Positions 33,638-43,384 of a stretch of DNA of 64,000 nt are shown here, piece after piece. Below the pieces are notes generated by a model. That model was not told where the DNA came from, made no database searches, and saw only the letters and a program-made list of their open reading frames with translations. Numbering within the stretch: position 1 is the first letter of the stretch; every line of letters starts with the position of its first letter. Source of the DNA: an uncultured Aequorivita sp. (GTDB lineage Bacteria; Bacteroidota; Bacteroidia; Flavobacteriales; Flavobacteriaceae). The position numbers and the translations under genes were made by a program. The stretch spans positions 1 through 64,000 of the forward strand of contig CAKZLK010000015.1 in NCBI GenBank assembly GCA_937125455.1, in the 5' to 3' direction.

Positions 33638-34489
33638 ATGAAAAAAAGAATATTAATTCCTACAGATTTTTCGCAAAATGCTTTCAATGCTATTAAATAT
33701 GCAATTGAACTTTACAAAAGGGAATATTGTGAATTCTTTATACTCCATACCTATTATCATCCAGGTTATTCTAAGGATAACCTATTGAGTCCAGAGCCCT
33801 CCGAAAAAAAATTGAACGAAGTAAAAGAGCGTTCCGAAAAGAACATTGAAAAGTTAAAGGTACAAGTTCAGTTTAATGATGACAACACAAACCATACACT
33901 CCACTTTTTAAATGAATTTGGTCCTTTTAACGATGTGCTCAAAAAAACTGTAGAAAAGGAAGATATTGAGCTAATAGTCATGGCAACTCGGGGTGAAACA
34001 GACGACAAAAATGTAATTATGGGCAGCAATGCAGTAAAAACCATGGAAAAAAACAGAAACTGTCCCGTTTTTGCAATTCCAGGAAATGTAAGGTATAAAG
34101 ATCCAAATGAGATTGTCTTTCCCACTAGTTTTAAAACACATTATAAAGAAAAGGAATTAGAAACTTTGATAGAAATTTCTCGTATAACCAATGCACCAAT
34201 ACGAATTTTACATGTTCAAAAAAACGAAGAGTTAAGCAAAGAACAGTTGGAGAATAAAGCTTTACTCGATCGTATTCTGGGCGTGACAACATTTACACAT
34301 CATACCTTGTATAGTTTAGATCTGCAGGAAGGAGTTCGTTGTTTTGCACAAAGCCGTGAGAGCGAAATGATTGCTTTTGTTAATAAGAAGCACAATTTCT
34401 TTGAAAGTATTTTTTCAAATCCAATGGTTAAAGAACTTGGAATGCACACCAATGTGCCACTTCTTGCTATGCACGACTTGCGAAATTAA
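33638..34489 (+). CDS. Universal stress protein, tandem domains (third of three)
   Basis: 283 residues. The start KKRILIPTDFSQNAFNA is typical. The site reads ATRGETDDKNVIMGSN: the first glycine of G-x2-G-x9-GS is replaced by alanine, so nucleotide binding may be weaker or lost. The ATP-cone protein gene begins 3 bases after its stop. Confidence 0.87.
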   Translation: MKKRILIPTDFSQNAFNAIKYAIELYKREYCEFFILHTYYHPGYSKDNLLSPEPSEKKLNEVKERSEKNIEKLKVQVQFNDDNTNHTLHFLNEFGPFNDVLKKTVEKEDIELIVMATRGETDDKNVIMGSNAVKTMEKNRNCPVFAIPGNVRYKDPNEIVFPTSFKTHYKEKELETLIEISRITNAPIRILHVQKNEELSKEQLENKALLDRILGVTTFTHHTLYSLDLQEGVRCFAQSRESEMIAFVNKKHNFFESIFSNPMVKELGMHTNVPLLAMHDLRN

Positions 34490-34492
34490 TCT

Positions 34493-35341
34493 ATGAAGAA
34501 AAAGGTAGCAGATATTGAAATTATTAAGCATTCTGGTGAAAAGACAAATTTTTCAATTGAAAAATTAAAAAACTCCCTACGGAAAAGTGGTGCCGAAGAA
34601 GCATTGGTCAATGAAATTGCGAATAATGTTCGCGATGAGCTTTATCAAGGTATTTCAACTAAAGAAATTTACAATCGTGCCTTTGCCCTTCTCAAAAAAA
34701 AGAAAAAAGGATACGCTTCCAAATATAAATTGAAGAAAGCAATCTATGAGCTAGGTCCCACAGGTTTCCCTTTTGAAAAATTTGTTGGGGCAATCCTCTT
34801 TTACAGTGGTTATGAAGTAAAGACTGGTCAGATTTTACAAGGAGAATGCGTAACCCACGAAATAGATGTGGTAGCGCATAAAAACGGTCAATATGTAGTG
34901 GCGGAATGTAAATTCCATAGCGATGAAGGCCGCAACTGCGACGTGAAAGTGCCGCTTTATATCCATTCGCGTTATCGCGACATACTCAATTTTTACGGCG
35001 ACAAAAACAATGGAGAAAAACCAAATGAAGGATGGGTAGTAACCAATACCCGTTTTACGGAAGACGCAATAAAATATGGAGCCTGCGTTGGACTCTATCT
35101 TTTAAGTTGGGATCTTCCAAAAGATAATGGCATCAAGGATCGTATAGACCGTTTAGGGCTTTATCCTGTTACTGTTTCCACCTTGCTCAGCCAGCGTGAA
35201 AAACAGTTTTTGCTTAGCCGCGATGTGGTGCTTTGCAAACAATTGATGGATGACCATTTCTATTTGGATCATTTAGGGATTTCAGATAAACGCAAAGAAC
35301 GGATTTTAGCTGAAATCCAACTTTTATGTAAAAACAAATAG
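34493..35341 (+). CDS. ATP-cone protein with PD-(D/E)XK nuclease-like domain
   Basis: 282 residues. Residues 5-90 form an ATP-cone (IEIIKHSGEKTNFSIEKLKNSL ... ELGPTGFPFEKFV), the nucleotide-sensing module known from ribonucleotide reductase and NrdR. Residues 92-210 match a Mrr-like restriction endonuclease fold: E95, D125 (HEID) and E138-C-K140 are the expected catalytic set. A C-terminal helical part (about 245-282) resembles a helix-hairpin-helix. It may be a nucleic-acid nuclease gated by nucleotide level. It sits between USPs and a beta-CASP exonuclease, with 2-3 base gaps, so they are co-translated. Function inferred. Confidence 0.75.
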   Translation: MKKKVADIEIIKHSGEKTNFSIEKLKNSLRKSGAEEALVNEIANNVRDELYQGISTKEIYNRAFALLKKKKKGYASKYKLKKAIYELGPTGFPFEKFVGAILFYSGYEVKTGQILQGECVTHEIDVVAHKNGQYVVAECKFHSDEGRNCDVKVPLYIHSRYRDILNFYGDKNNGEKPNEGWVVTNTRFTEDAIKYGACVGLYLLSWDLPKDNGIKDRIDRLGLYPVTVSTLLSQREKQFLLSRDVVLCKQLMDDHFYLDHLGISDKRKERILAEIQLLCKNK

Positions 35342-35343
35342 AT

Positions 35344-36714
35344 ATGCAAAAATTAAAAATCCACTTCCTTGGCGCAGCGGGAACCGTTACTGGCTCTAAA
35401 TTTTTAATTGAAACCACTGAACAAAACATTTTGATAGACTGTGGCATGTTCCAAGGTTTAAAGGAACTGCGTGAAAAAAACTGGGAATATTTGCCCGTCG
35501 ATGTTTCGGAAATAGATGTAGTACTGCTCACACACGGACATCTGGATCATACTGGCTATTTGCCGCGATTGGTTAAGCAAGGCTTTCGCGGAAAAATTAT
35601 AGGTACAGCGCCAACCTTGGCCATTACAAAAATCATTTTGATGGACAGTGCCAAAATACATGAGGAAGAGGCCGAAAAGGCTAACGAAGAAGGCTATTCC
35701 CATCACAAACCCGCTGAACCATTTTATAGCGTTGAAGACGCTGAGGTTACATTAGGTTTTTTTCATGCAGAGGAAAGAGACCAATGGATTGAACTTTCCC
35801 AAAACATAAAATATCGGTTTCGGTATAACGGTCATATTATTGGTGCCACATTTATTGAATTGGATCTTTTCGGAAAAACTTTTGTTTTTTCAGGAGATAT
35901 TGGGAGAGAACACGATTTGTTGCTTTTTCCACCCGAAAAACCGGAATGGGCGGATTATCTTTTTATGGAAAGTACCTATGGAAACAAGCTTCATCCACAA
36001 GAAAGTGTTTCAGATAAACTGGTGGAACTCATCAATAAAACCATTCATAATCGGGGGAATTTGATTATTCCTTCCTTTGCAGTAGAGCGTTTGCAAACGT
36101 TGATGTTTTTACTTTGGAAACTGTACAATGAAAACCGAATCCCCAACATCCCAATTTTTATCGATAGCCCAATGGGAAATAATGTACTTTCTGTTTTTGA
36201 AAACTTTCCCGATTGGCACAAATTGCCGATGAAAGATTTTAACGCGATGAACAACCGGATGAATATCATTACTTCCTATAAGGAAACTTGGGAAACTATA
36301 GATAATCCCCAGCCAAAAGTAGTTATCGCAGGTAGTGGTATGGTTACTGGCGGAAGAGTTTTAACCTATTTGAAACAACTGATAGACAAAACAAATACTA
36401 CCGTTCTATTAGTAGGGTATCAAGCTGAAGGAACACGCGGGCGACAACTTTTGGAAGGCGCTTTTGAGCTAAAATTCTTTGGAAAATATTATCCTGTAAA
36501 GGCTGAAATCCATCATATTGAAAGCCTCTCCGCACACGCTGACCAACAAGGACTTTTGGATTGGACCAGCAATATAAAAAACATACCTGAAGAAGTATTT
36601 CTTATCCACGGAGAACCTACGGCACAAGATGCCTTTCGTGTAAAATTGAGAGATACCTATAATTGGAATGTCAGTATTCCAAAACTCTATAGCGTTAAAG
36701 AAATTACAATCTAA
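35344..36714 (+). CDS. Beta-CASP metallo-beta-lactamase exonuclease-like protein
   Basis: 456 residues. MBL motif HGHLDHTG (motif 2) with further ligands at NGHIIGAT, FSGDIG and SAHADQQG. The beta-CASP part includes IPSFAVERLQ and VVIAGSGMVTGGRV. The family (CPSF73/RNase J relatives, 'RNA-specific exonuclease') processes RNA. It starts 2 bases after the ATP-cone nuclease-like gene. Whether RNA is the substrate here is inferred from family only. Confidence 0.87.
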   Translation: MQKLKIHFLGAAGTVTGSKFLIETTEQNILIDCGMFQGLKELREKNWEYLPVDVSEIDVVLLTHGHLDHTGYLPRLVKQGFRGKIIGTAPTLAITKIILMDSAKIHEEEAEKANEEGYSHHKPAEPFYSVEDAEVTLGFFHAEERDQWIELSQNIKYRFRYNGHIIGATFIELDLFGKTFVFSGDIGREHDLLLFPPEKPEWADYLFMESTYGNKLHPQESVSDKLVELINKTIHNRGNLIIPSFAVERLQTLMFLLWKLYNENRIPNIPIFIDSPMGNNVLSVFENFPDWHKLPMKDFNAMNNRMNIITSYKETWETIDNPQPKVVIAGSGMVTGGRVLTYLKQLIDKTNTTVLLVGYQAEGTRGRQLLEGAFELKFFGKYYPVKAEIHHIESLSAHADQQGLLDWTSNIKNIPEEVFLIHGEPTAQDAFRVKLRDTYNWNVSIPKLYSVKEITI

Positions 36715-36936
36715 CATTGGTTATTCCAACACATTCAATTTAAGTTGTTAGGCATTCTCAACCTTTTCAGATAGCCTCCAACACGATTTTTCAAAAGATT
36801 TTCTAGGGCTCAAAATTGTTGCTATCCAAACAATACTTCACTATCCAATTCAGCTTTTAGAAACACATTTTCATTAATACCTCTGGTAGCAGACCATTGC
36901 TATCGAAATCTACTTGATATTATAAAATTCTGTGAG

Positions 36937-36980
36937 CTGACCATTATCATACTTTCATTCTGAAGCAAAATTTACCTTTA
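36937..36980 (+). promoter_or_regulatory. FNR-like box and -7 element before YceI
   Basis: CTGACCATTATCAT (36937-36950), exactly 22 bases, then TACCTTTA (36973-36980). Lies at the end of the longest gene-free stretch (36715-37002), in which nothing else was recognised. Confidence 0.68.
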
Positions 36981-37002
36981 CCCTAAATTTAAAACACAGA
37001 TT

Positions 37003-37593
37003 ATGAAAACCTTAAAAAATTTAATATTAGTATTTGGAAGTTTGTTAATGTTTGCTTTTACAACACAAATTTCTGTGGCTCAAACGTACAATCTGAGTAA
37101 TGCGGCTTCTGTATTAAAAATCGAAGGAACTTCAAATATTCACGATTGGGATATAACAGCAGCAGATCAAAAGGGTAAGATTGTGGTAGACTTCGAAAAT
37201 GGAAAACTAATAAATATAGAGCAGCTAGATTTTATTGTTATGGCCGAAAGCTTGAAAAGTGGAAAATCTAGTATGGATAAGAACACTTATAAGGCCTTAA
37301 ATACTGAAAAATATAAACAAATAGTCTATAAACTTACGAAAGTGAATAGTATTAACTGTTCAACGAATAGTAACTGTAAAGTAACTACTACTGGTAGTCT
37401 TAAAATAGCAGGAACAACCAAAACCGTTGAGATTACTTTTGATATAAAGATTACAGATTCTAAAATTATTCTTTCAGGAGTCGAGACACTTAAAATGACT
37501 ACATATGGAGTAGAGCCTCCTACCGCATTGTTTGGCACCATTACTACTGGTGATGCCATTGACGTAAAATTTCAATCATCTTTTATTAAATAA
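37003..37593 (+). CDS. YceI-family periplasmic protein
   Basis: 196 residues with a signal peptide (to about QISVAQ, residue 27). The lipocalin-like YceI fold is indicated by LKIEGTSNIHDWDITA and the late motif KMTTYGVEPPTALFGTI. YceI proteins bind isoprenoid-like molecules. The outer-membrane barrel gene follows after 48 bases, and a second YceI comes after it. The FNR-like box suggests use under low oxygen. Confidence 0.85.
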   Translation: MKTLKNLILVFGSLLMFAFTTQISVAQTYNLSNAASVLKIEGTSNIHDWDITAADQKGKIVVDFENGKLINIEQLDFIVMAESLKSGKSSMDKNTYKALNTEKYKQIVYKLTKVNSINCSTNSNCKVTTTGSLKIAGTTKTVEITFDIKITDSKIILSGVETLKMTTYGVEPPTALFGTITTGDAIDVKFQSSFIK

Positions 37594-37641
37594 TACAAAT
37601 AGATTTTTTTAAAAAAATTATTCACCCTTAAAATTATTAAA

Positions 37642-38937
37642 ATGAGAACACTAATCAATTATTTCAGTACTGCTTTATTAATATTGTTTGGTTTCCAGGC
37701 ATTTGCCCAAGAAAAGGGAACGAGAGACTTGGACAATTTTAGATATCCTGACAAACGTGGGATAAATCAATTTGAAGCTCCAAAAGACACCACTTCTACA
37801 TTCAATGGAGTTAATGTACGTATAGGCGGAGCATCTACAATTCAATTCCAAGCTTTAAATCATGAGACTACAGGTACCCCTGTAGATGGAGATGGAAATC
37901 CGGTTTCACTTATTGAGATAGGTGACAATTTTAATCTACCTACAGCAAACTTGGACCTTGACGTTCATTTGTACGACGGTGTAAGAATGCACTTGAGAAC
38001 CTATTTGTCTTCACGCCATCACCCTGAACCATATGTAAAAGGTGGATATATACAAATAGATAAACTTGACTTTGTAAGTAAAGGCTTTATGGAATCACTT
38101 ATGAAAAATGTAAGATTCAAAATTGGTCATATGGAAAATAACTATGGCGATGCACATTTTAGAAGAAGTGATAATGCTCAAGCAATTTACAATCCCTTTG
38201 TCGGGAATCTAATAATGGACGCTTTTACTACTGAAGTGGGAGGAGAGGTCTATTACTTTAAAAGTGGTTTCTTGGGTATGGTTGGTGTAACAAACGGTAA
38301 ATTAAACCAAGCCGTAAGCAGTCCAGATAAAACTGATCCATCATTTATAGCTAAACTAGGGTACGACAACATGATAAACGATGATTTGCGTGTTAGAATA
38401 ACAGGATCTGTATATCATACCAATAAAACTGCTAGTGCATATCTATACACTGCAGATAGGGCAGGTTCAAGATATTATTTAGTAATGGAGCCAGAAGGAG
38501 CTTCCACTTCTTCAAATTTTCGTTCAGGTAGATTTGACCCTGGATTCAAAAACGAACTTACTTCCTTTATGATAAATCCATTTGTAAAATATGGTGGCGT
38601 TGAATTCTTCGGAACCTTTGAAAGAGCTTCTGGTAAAGCAGATGCCGAGCTTGATACAAGAACTTTTAATCAATATGCTGCTGAAATAATCTATCGCTTT
38701 GGCAATGATGAAAATGTATATGTTGGCGGACGTTACAATTATGTAGATGGCGAAATGATGGGAGGAACAAATGTTGATATCACAAGATTCAATCTTGCTG
38801 CTGGATGGTTTATGACCAAAAACATTCTTGCTAAATTAGAATATGTGAACCAAGAATACGGTGGGTTCCCAACTAATGATTTAAGAAATGGCGGTAAATT
38901 TAACGGAGTAGTGCTTGAGGCTATAATTAGTTTCTAA
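37642..38937 (+). CDS. Outer-membrane beta-barrel protein between two YceI genes
   Basis: 431 residues: signal peptide ending FAQ (about 23), then amphipathic beta strands ending in phenylalanine (EAIISF), typical of outer-membrane porins. No plug domain. It resembles porin-like proteins of Bacteroidetes but no substrate is evident. Flanked by YceI genes in the same direction, and closed by a hairpin at 38959. Confidence 0.75.
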   Translation: MRTLINYFSTALLILFGFQAFAQEKGTRDLDNFRYPDKRGINQFEAPKDTTSTFNGVNVRIGGASTIQFQALNHETTGTPVDGDGNPVSLIEIGDNFNLPTANLDLDVHLYDGVRMHLRTYLSSRHHPEPYVKGGYIQIDKLDFVSKGFMESLMKNVRFKIGHMENNYGDAHFRRSDNAQAIYNPFVGNLIMDAFTTEVGGEVYYFKSGFLGMVGVTNGKLNQAVSSPDKTDPSFIAKLGYDNMINDDLRVRITGSVYHTNKTASAYLYTADRAGSRYYLVMEPEGASTSSNFRSGRFDPGFKNELTSFMINPFVKYGGVEFFGTFERASGKADAELDTRTFNQYAAEIIYRFGNDENVYVGGRYNYVDGEMMGGTNVDITRFNLAAGWFMTKNILAKLEYVNQEYGGFPTNDLRNGGKFNGVVLEAIISF

Positions 38938-38958
38938 AAGAGCTAGATTTAATAAATG

Positions 38959-38988
38959 AAGGTGGGGGAAGTTGAATTCCTCCACCTT
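38959..38988 (+). terminator. Hairpin after the barrel gene
   Basis: Twelve-base stem AAGGTGGGGGAA/TTCCTCCACCTT with one G-T pair and a six-base loop. The T tract after it is short, so some read-through into the second YceI gene is likely. Confidence 0.68.
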
Positions 38989-39003
38989 TAAAAATGAAAA
39001 GAA

Positions 39004-39579
39004 ATGAACCGTTTGTTGGTATATTTTTTATTTTTTTTATTTAGCATAAAAGCTTGGACACAGAGTGAATTCAGTACAAAAACTATTCAAATACTTCCAA
39101 CGAGCGAGCTTTCAATAAAAGGAGATACCAATATAAGTGAGTTTGGATGTGTTTTCAATACCGCTTACCTGGAAAAAAACAGAGTGGTAACCTATAAGCA
39201 ACATGGAAATGCAATTAGTTTCAATAATGCCGTACTTTCTCTACAAAATAAAGGTTTTAATTGTGGAAATAATGCAATAAATAAAGATTTCCATTCCCTG
39301 CTCAATACAAAGGAGTATCCGATTATCATTCTAGAGTTGACTAAAATTACCTTCATTGAAAAAGAAAAGGCTAAGGCATACGTGAAAATTACCATAGCAG
39401 GAAAGAAAAAGGAATATTCACTTCCGATAGATATTCATTCTTCAACTACATTTCGTTTTATTGGTAAGCTAAAATTGAATATAAAAGATTTTAATCTAGA
39501 ACCTCCTAAAAAAATGTTTGGTTTGATAGTTATAAAAGAAGAGATTGAAATAGCTTTTGATCTTGGAGCAAGATTATAA
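39004..39579 (+). CDS. YceI-like exported protein
   Basis: 191 residues with a signal peptide (ending KAWTQ, about residue 20). Weaker YceI match: SELSIKGDTNISEFGCVF, KEYPIIILELTKI and FNLEPPKKMFGLI correspond to the first YceI's motifs. Two cysteines (C48 and C79 approximately) could form a disulfide. It diverges from the first copy in length and charge. Convergent with the LOG-family gene. Confidence 0.75.
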   Translation: MNRLLVYFLFFLFSIKAWTQSEFSTKTIQILPTSELSIKGDTNISEFGCVFNTAYLEKNRVVTYKQHGNAISFNNAVLSLQNKGFNCGNNAINKDFHSLLNTKEYPIIILELTKITFIEKEKAKAYVKITIAGKKKEYSLPIDIHSSTTFRFIGKLKLNIKDFNLEPPKKMFGLIVIKEEIEIAFDLGARL

Positions 39580-39639
39580 TTCTTTATGATTGTATAAACA
39601 TCTTTAAAATCGAAAAAACCAACCACACGGTTACTTATT

Positions 39640-40389
39640 TTAAAATTTCTTTCTGTTTTCACCATACCACCATTTTGGTTTGTATTGTTTTTTTACCAAC
39701 CCAAACTTTTCAATAGCGTGTTCTTTTATATGGTTTATTACTTCTTCAACAGAATCAGATATAAATAGTAATTTCATGTCTTCTGGGCTAATACTTTCGT
39801 TTTCTGCCATTATTTTGATGTGTTCACACAATTCTTTGTGATATTCAGAATCAAAAATTACGATTGGAAAATTTTGGATTATCTTGGTCTGTATAAGGGT
39901 AATTGCTTCAAAAAGCTCGTCTAATGTACCCATCCCACCGGGCATTACCACATAAGCATATGAATATTTCATCATTAAAAACTTTCGAATGAAGAAATAA
40001 GGGATATTTATCCATTTGTGTAAATAGGAATTGGGTTTTTGTTCAAAAGGCAGAATAATATTTACCCCTACTGAATAGCCTCCAGCCTCAAAGGCACCTT
40101 TATTGGCTGCTTCCATTATGCCAGGACCACCGCCGGTCATAATAGTAAACCCTAATTTTGAAAGTTCTGCCCCAATTTTTTCTGCATTTTGGTAATGTTT
40201 GGAGTCGGGAGTAAATCTTGCCGAACCAAAAACGGTTACGCAAGGTCCAATAAAGTGCATTTTCCGAAAGCCTTTTATAAAATTGTATTGAACTTTCAGT
40301 GTAAAAATAAATTCCTTGAATCGGGAACGTGGCCCTCGAAGGAACGGCGATTCGCTTCTTTGTAAATGATATTTTATATTGTTTTTCAC
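39640..40389 (-). CDS. LOG-family (TIGR00730) Rossmann-fold protein
   Basis: 249 residues. The nucleotide-binding pattern VFGSARF, MTGGGPGIMEAAN and the catalytic PGGMGTLDELFE identify the LOG/lysine-decarboxylase-like family (cytokinin-type phosphoribohydrolases or nucleotide hydrolases). The long N-terminal extension (about 1-45) is basic. It is the last gene of the export operon, overlapping the permease stop by one base. Confidence 0.87.
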   Translation of the reverse strand: MKNNIKYHLQRSESPFLRGPRSRFKEFIFTLKVQYNFIKGFRKMHFIGPCVTVFGSARFTPDSKHYQNAEKIGAELSKLGFTIMTGGGPGIMEAANKGAFEAGGYSVGVNIILPFEQKPNSYLHKWINIPYFFIRKFLMMKYSYAYVVMPGGMGTLDELFEAITLIQTKIIQNFPIVIFDSEYHKELCEHIKIMAENESISPEDMKLLFISDSVEEVINHIKEHAIEKFGLVKKQYKPKWWYGENRKKF

Positions 40390-41510
40390 TAATGTACTTT
40401 TTTATAACTCCAAACTGCAAATCCATTCATTGCAATGGCATATAAGAGCGTCTTCCAAAGTTGCGGTAATATATCCGTAAAACTAGCGCCTTTGAGCATA
40501 ACCATACGCACAACTTCCACAAAATATTTTATAGGATTAAAATTGGTAACTATCTGTGCCCATCTAGGCATGCTTTCAATTGGCGTGAACAAACCACTCA
40601 TCAAAATAAAAATCACTATAAAAAACCAAGCGATGAACATGGCTTGTTGTTGGGTATCGGTGAAATTCGAAATGAGCAAGCCCATCCCGAGAATTACTAA
40701 AATATAAATGGAAGTGTAGGCGTAAAGCAGTACTATACTTCCTATCGTTGGAATATTAAAAATTACTTTTGCCAGTATTAATCCTACAGTTAATAGGCCC
40801 ATCCCTATTACCCAAAACGGAAATAATTTCCCTATTATAAATTGGCTCTTGCGTATGGGCGTTACATTTATTTGTTCCAAAGTGCCGATTTCTTTTTCGC
40901 GAACAATGTTCATCCCAGAAAGAAAAAGTGTTATCATAGATACCAATAAAACTAAAATGCCAGGAACCATAAAGGTTTTGTAATTTAATGTGGTATTAAA
41001 CCAAAAAGACGGGATACTTTCAATTGTTATGGGCTGTATCGCTTTTTTTGATGTGTTCATAATAGCCATTTTCACATCTTTATTAAAGCTTTGTACAATT
41101 TGATTTACATAACCGCTTTCCACTCCGGCTGCCGCACCGTCAATGGCGTTAATGGTTATGGACAGATCGGTGGTTTTATCCCTCAGTAGATTCCGTTCAA
41201 AATGATTTGGTATTTCCAGCACTACATCAACTTCGCCGGCCAACATGGAAGAGCTTGCTATTTCTTGTGAAGGAAAATCGGTTAAAACATTAAAATAGGT
41301 GGAAGCGTTAAACTTTTCAACTAAAGCACGGGAGGTTGAGGAGTGATCGAAATCTATGTATGCAAATTTTATGTTTTTTACTTCGTAAGTAGCGGCATTG
41401 GAAAGTATGACCAGTTGCAAAATGGGCAGGATAAAAATGATAGGCAACATCCCTTTATTTCTAAAGATTTGCTTGAACTCCTTTTGTATGATATAGCCGA
41501 TGGTCTTCAT
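40389..41510 (-). CDS. ABC-2 permease, second of pair (YbhR-like)
   Basis: 373 residues; one N-terminal helix, a periplasmic domain (about 40-170) and five C-terminal helices, with EKEIGTLEQINVTPI, the ABC-2 cytosolic signature. Overlaps the preceding permease by one base. Part of a YbhGFSR-type exporter. Confidence 0.88.
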   Translation of the reverse strand: MKTIGYIIQKEFKQIFRNKGMLPIIFILPILQLVILSNAATYEVKNIKFAYIDFDHSSTSRALVEKFNASTYFNVLTDFPSQEIASSSMLAGEVDVVLEIPNHFERNLLRDKTTDLSITINAIDGAAAGVESGYVNQIVQSFNKDVKMAIMNTSKKAIQPITIESIPSFWFNTTLNYKTFMVPGILVLLVSMITLFLSGMNIVREKEIGTLEQINVTPIRKSQFIIGKLFPFWVIGMGLLTVGLILAKVIFNIPTIGSIVLLYAYTSIYILVILGMGLLISNFTDTQQQAMFIAWFFIVIFILMSGLFTPIESMPRWAQIVTNFNPIKYFVEVVRMVMLKGASFTDILPQLWKTLLYAIAMNGFAVWSYKKVH

Positions 41511-42634
41511 TATTCCAACCGTATTTTATATTTTTTGACGCTTATCCCAATAAAGAATAGGGTCATTCCAATCAAGATTAAAGTTTCTTTCCAGACATAC
41601 GTTATCCCAACCCCTTTTAGCATAATTCCTTTTATAATGATGATAAACCATTTTGCAGGGATTATGTTGCTAATTATTTGGAGTGGTATTGGCATACTCG
41701 CTATTGGAAAAATAAATCCGGAAAGCAATATTACCGGAAGCATCAATCCCATCAAGGAAATCATCATTGCCGCCTGTTGTGTTTGTGCAATAGTTGAGAT
41801 TAAAATACCCAACGCCAATGAAGTGATTATAAACAAAACACTTTCAGCGCCCAATAAAAAGAGACTTCCCGCTACAGGCATCTTAAATATAAAAATGCTC
41901 AGAAGCACTATTACTGTGGCGTTGACAAGCGATAGAAAAATATACGGAACTACTTTTCCAATAATAACCTGAAAAGGTTTTAAAGGTGAAACCAATAAGA
42001 TTTCCATCGTGCCCAATTCCTTCTCGCGCGTGATGGAAATAGAAGTCATCATTGCCGATACCAACATCAGAATAATGGTCATTACCCCAGGCACGAACAT
42101 AAAAACACCTTTTAGTTCTGGATTGTAAACCATCCGTGTTTGGGGAACAATTTGATAATCTATTTGAATTCCTTTATTTTTTGACTGCTGATAGTTTTGA
42201 AGTATCGCATTAATATAATTGGTTATTGAATTTGCAGTATTCGGGTCGGTAGCGTCCGTTATTATTTGAATGGTAGCTTTCTGTTCTTTGATTAGATTTT
42301 TGCTGAAATCTTTTTCAAAATTCAGAACCGCCTTTATTTTTCCCTTTTTAAAAACAGTTTCAATATCGGCTTCTCGGACAATGATTTGTTTTATTGTGAA
42401 ATATTTTGAAGCGGAAATTTTATTGATTATTTCTTCGGTAGTAGCATCTTTTGAATGATCTAAAATGGCGATATCTACATTATTTATTTCATTAGTAATG
42501 GCAAATCCGAAAAGCAATATTTGGGCAATGGGCATTCCAAAGAGTATAAACAGCGACCGCCTATCCCTGAAGATATGGTAGAATTCTTTTTTTATAAAAC
42601 CTATAAATCGTTTCATGGTCTTTTTGGTTTCCAA
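41510..42634 (-). CDS. ABC-2 permease, first of pair (YbhS-like)
   Basis: 374 residues with the same topology as its partner and the motif EKELGTMEILLVSPLKP. It lies 9 bases after the second ATPase gene. The pair would form the heterodimeric membrane part. Confidence 0.88.
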   Translation of the reverse strand: METKKTMKRFIGFIKKEFYHIFRDRRSLFILFGMPIAQILLFGFAITNEINNVDIAILDHSKDATTEEIINKISASKYFTIKQIIVREADIETVFKKGKIKAVLNFEKDFSKNLIKEQKATIQIITDATDPNTANSITNYINAILQNYQQSKNKGIQIDYQIVPQTRMVYNPELKGVFMFVPGVMTIILMLVSAMMTSISITREKELGTMEILLVSPLKPFQVIIGKVVPYIFLSLVNATVIVLLSIFIFKMPVAGSLFLLGAESVLFIITSLALGILISTIAQTQQAAMMISLMGLMLPVILLSGFIFPIASMPIPLQIISNIIPAKWFIIIIKGIMLKGVGITYVWKETLILIGMTLFFIGISVKKYKIRLE

Positions 42635-42643
42635 CCTTGAGGG

Positions 42644-43384
42644 TTAGGGGGCTTCAATATTCCTAGCGAGTTTTAAAAACACATCGTTCATTGACTCAAC
42701 TTTAAACTGTTCCTTCAATTTTTTCGGTGTATCTAAAGCTTCAATTTTTCCTTCCACCATAATGGAAACGCGATCGCAGTATTCAGCTTCATCCATATAA
42801 TGTGTGGTCACGAAAATTGTGGTGCCTTGGTCTGCTGCTTTATAAATCATTTCCCAAAAATGTCTTCGGGTAATGGGGTCAACGCCTCCCGTGGGTTCAT
42901 CCAAAAAAACAATCTTTGGCTCGTGTAAAAGTGATACTGAAAACGATAGTTTTTGTTTCCAGCCCAAAGGCAAAGAGCCAACCAACTTATTACTGATGTC
43001 TTCCAATCCCAATTCCGAAATTAACTGCGCTCTTTTCTCCTTGATTTTCTTTCTAGATAGCCCATAAATCCCACCAAAAAAAGTGATGTTTTCTTTAACT
43101 GTTAGATCGTCATACAGTGCAAATTTCTGGCTCATGTAACCAATGTTTTTCTTTATAAATTCCGTTTGGGAATACACATCAAAACCTGCAACTTTTGCCG
43201 TACCCGATGAGGGCTTGGAAATTCCTATTAACATTTTCATAGCCGTAGTTTTTCCAGCGCCATTTGCACCTAAAAATCCAAAAATCTCCCCTTTTTTAAC
43301 TTCAAAACTAATTGCATTAACAGCTGTGAAATCACCAAAAGTCTTGGTTAATTGATCGGCCTCTATAACATTCTCTTTTTTCAT
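42644..43384 (-). CDS. ABC ATPase with atypical signature (YbhF C-terminal half-like)
   Basis: 246 residues. Walker A GANGAGKTT, Walker B FLDEPTGGVDP and switch TTHYMDEAEY are intact, but the signature is LPLGWKQKL rather than LSGG. The same change is seen in the C-terminal half of E. coli YbhF. Here the two halves are separate genes, overlapping by one base. Confidence 0.9.
   Translation of the reverse strand: MKKENVIEADQLTKTFGDFTAVNAISFEVKKGEIFGFLGANGAGKTTAMKMLIGISKPSSGTAKVAGFDVYSQTEFIKKNIGYMSQKFALYDDLTVKENITFFGGIYGLSRKKIKEKRAQLISELGLEDISNKLVGSLPLGWKQKLSFSVSLLHEPKIVFLDEPTGGVDPITRRHFWEMIYKAADQGTTIFVTTHYMDEAEYCDRVSIMVEGKIEALDTPKKLKEQFKVESMNDVFLKLARNIEAP

Noticed and set aside
39580-39639. 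Terminator between the convergent second YceI and LOG genes
   Set aside because: Only a 4-base stem (AACC/GGTT) with no T run could be found.
41343-41972. 209-residue plus-strand ORF opposite the two ABC permeases
   Set aside because: Spans the junction of two real minus-strand genes; hydrophobicity mirrors them.
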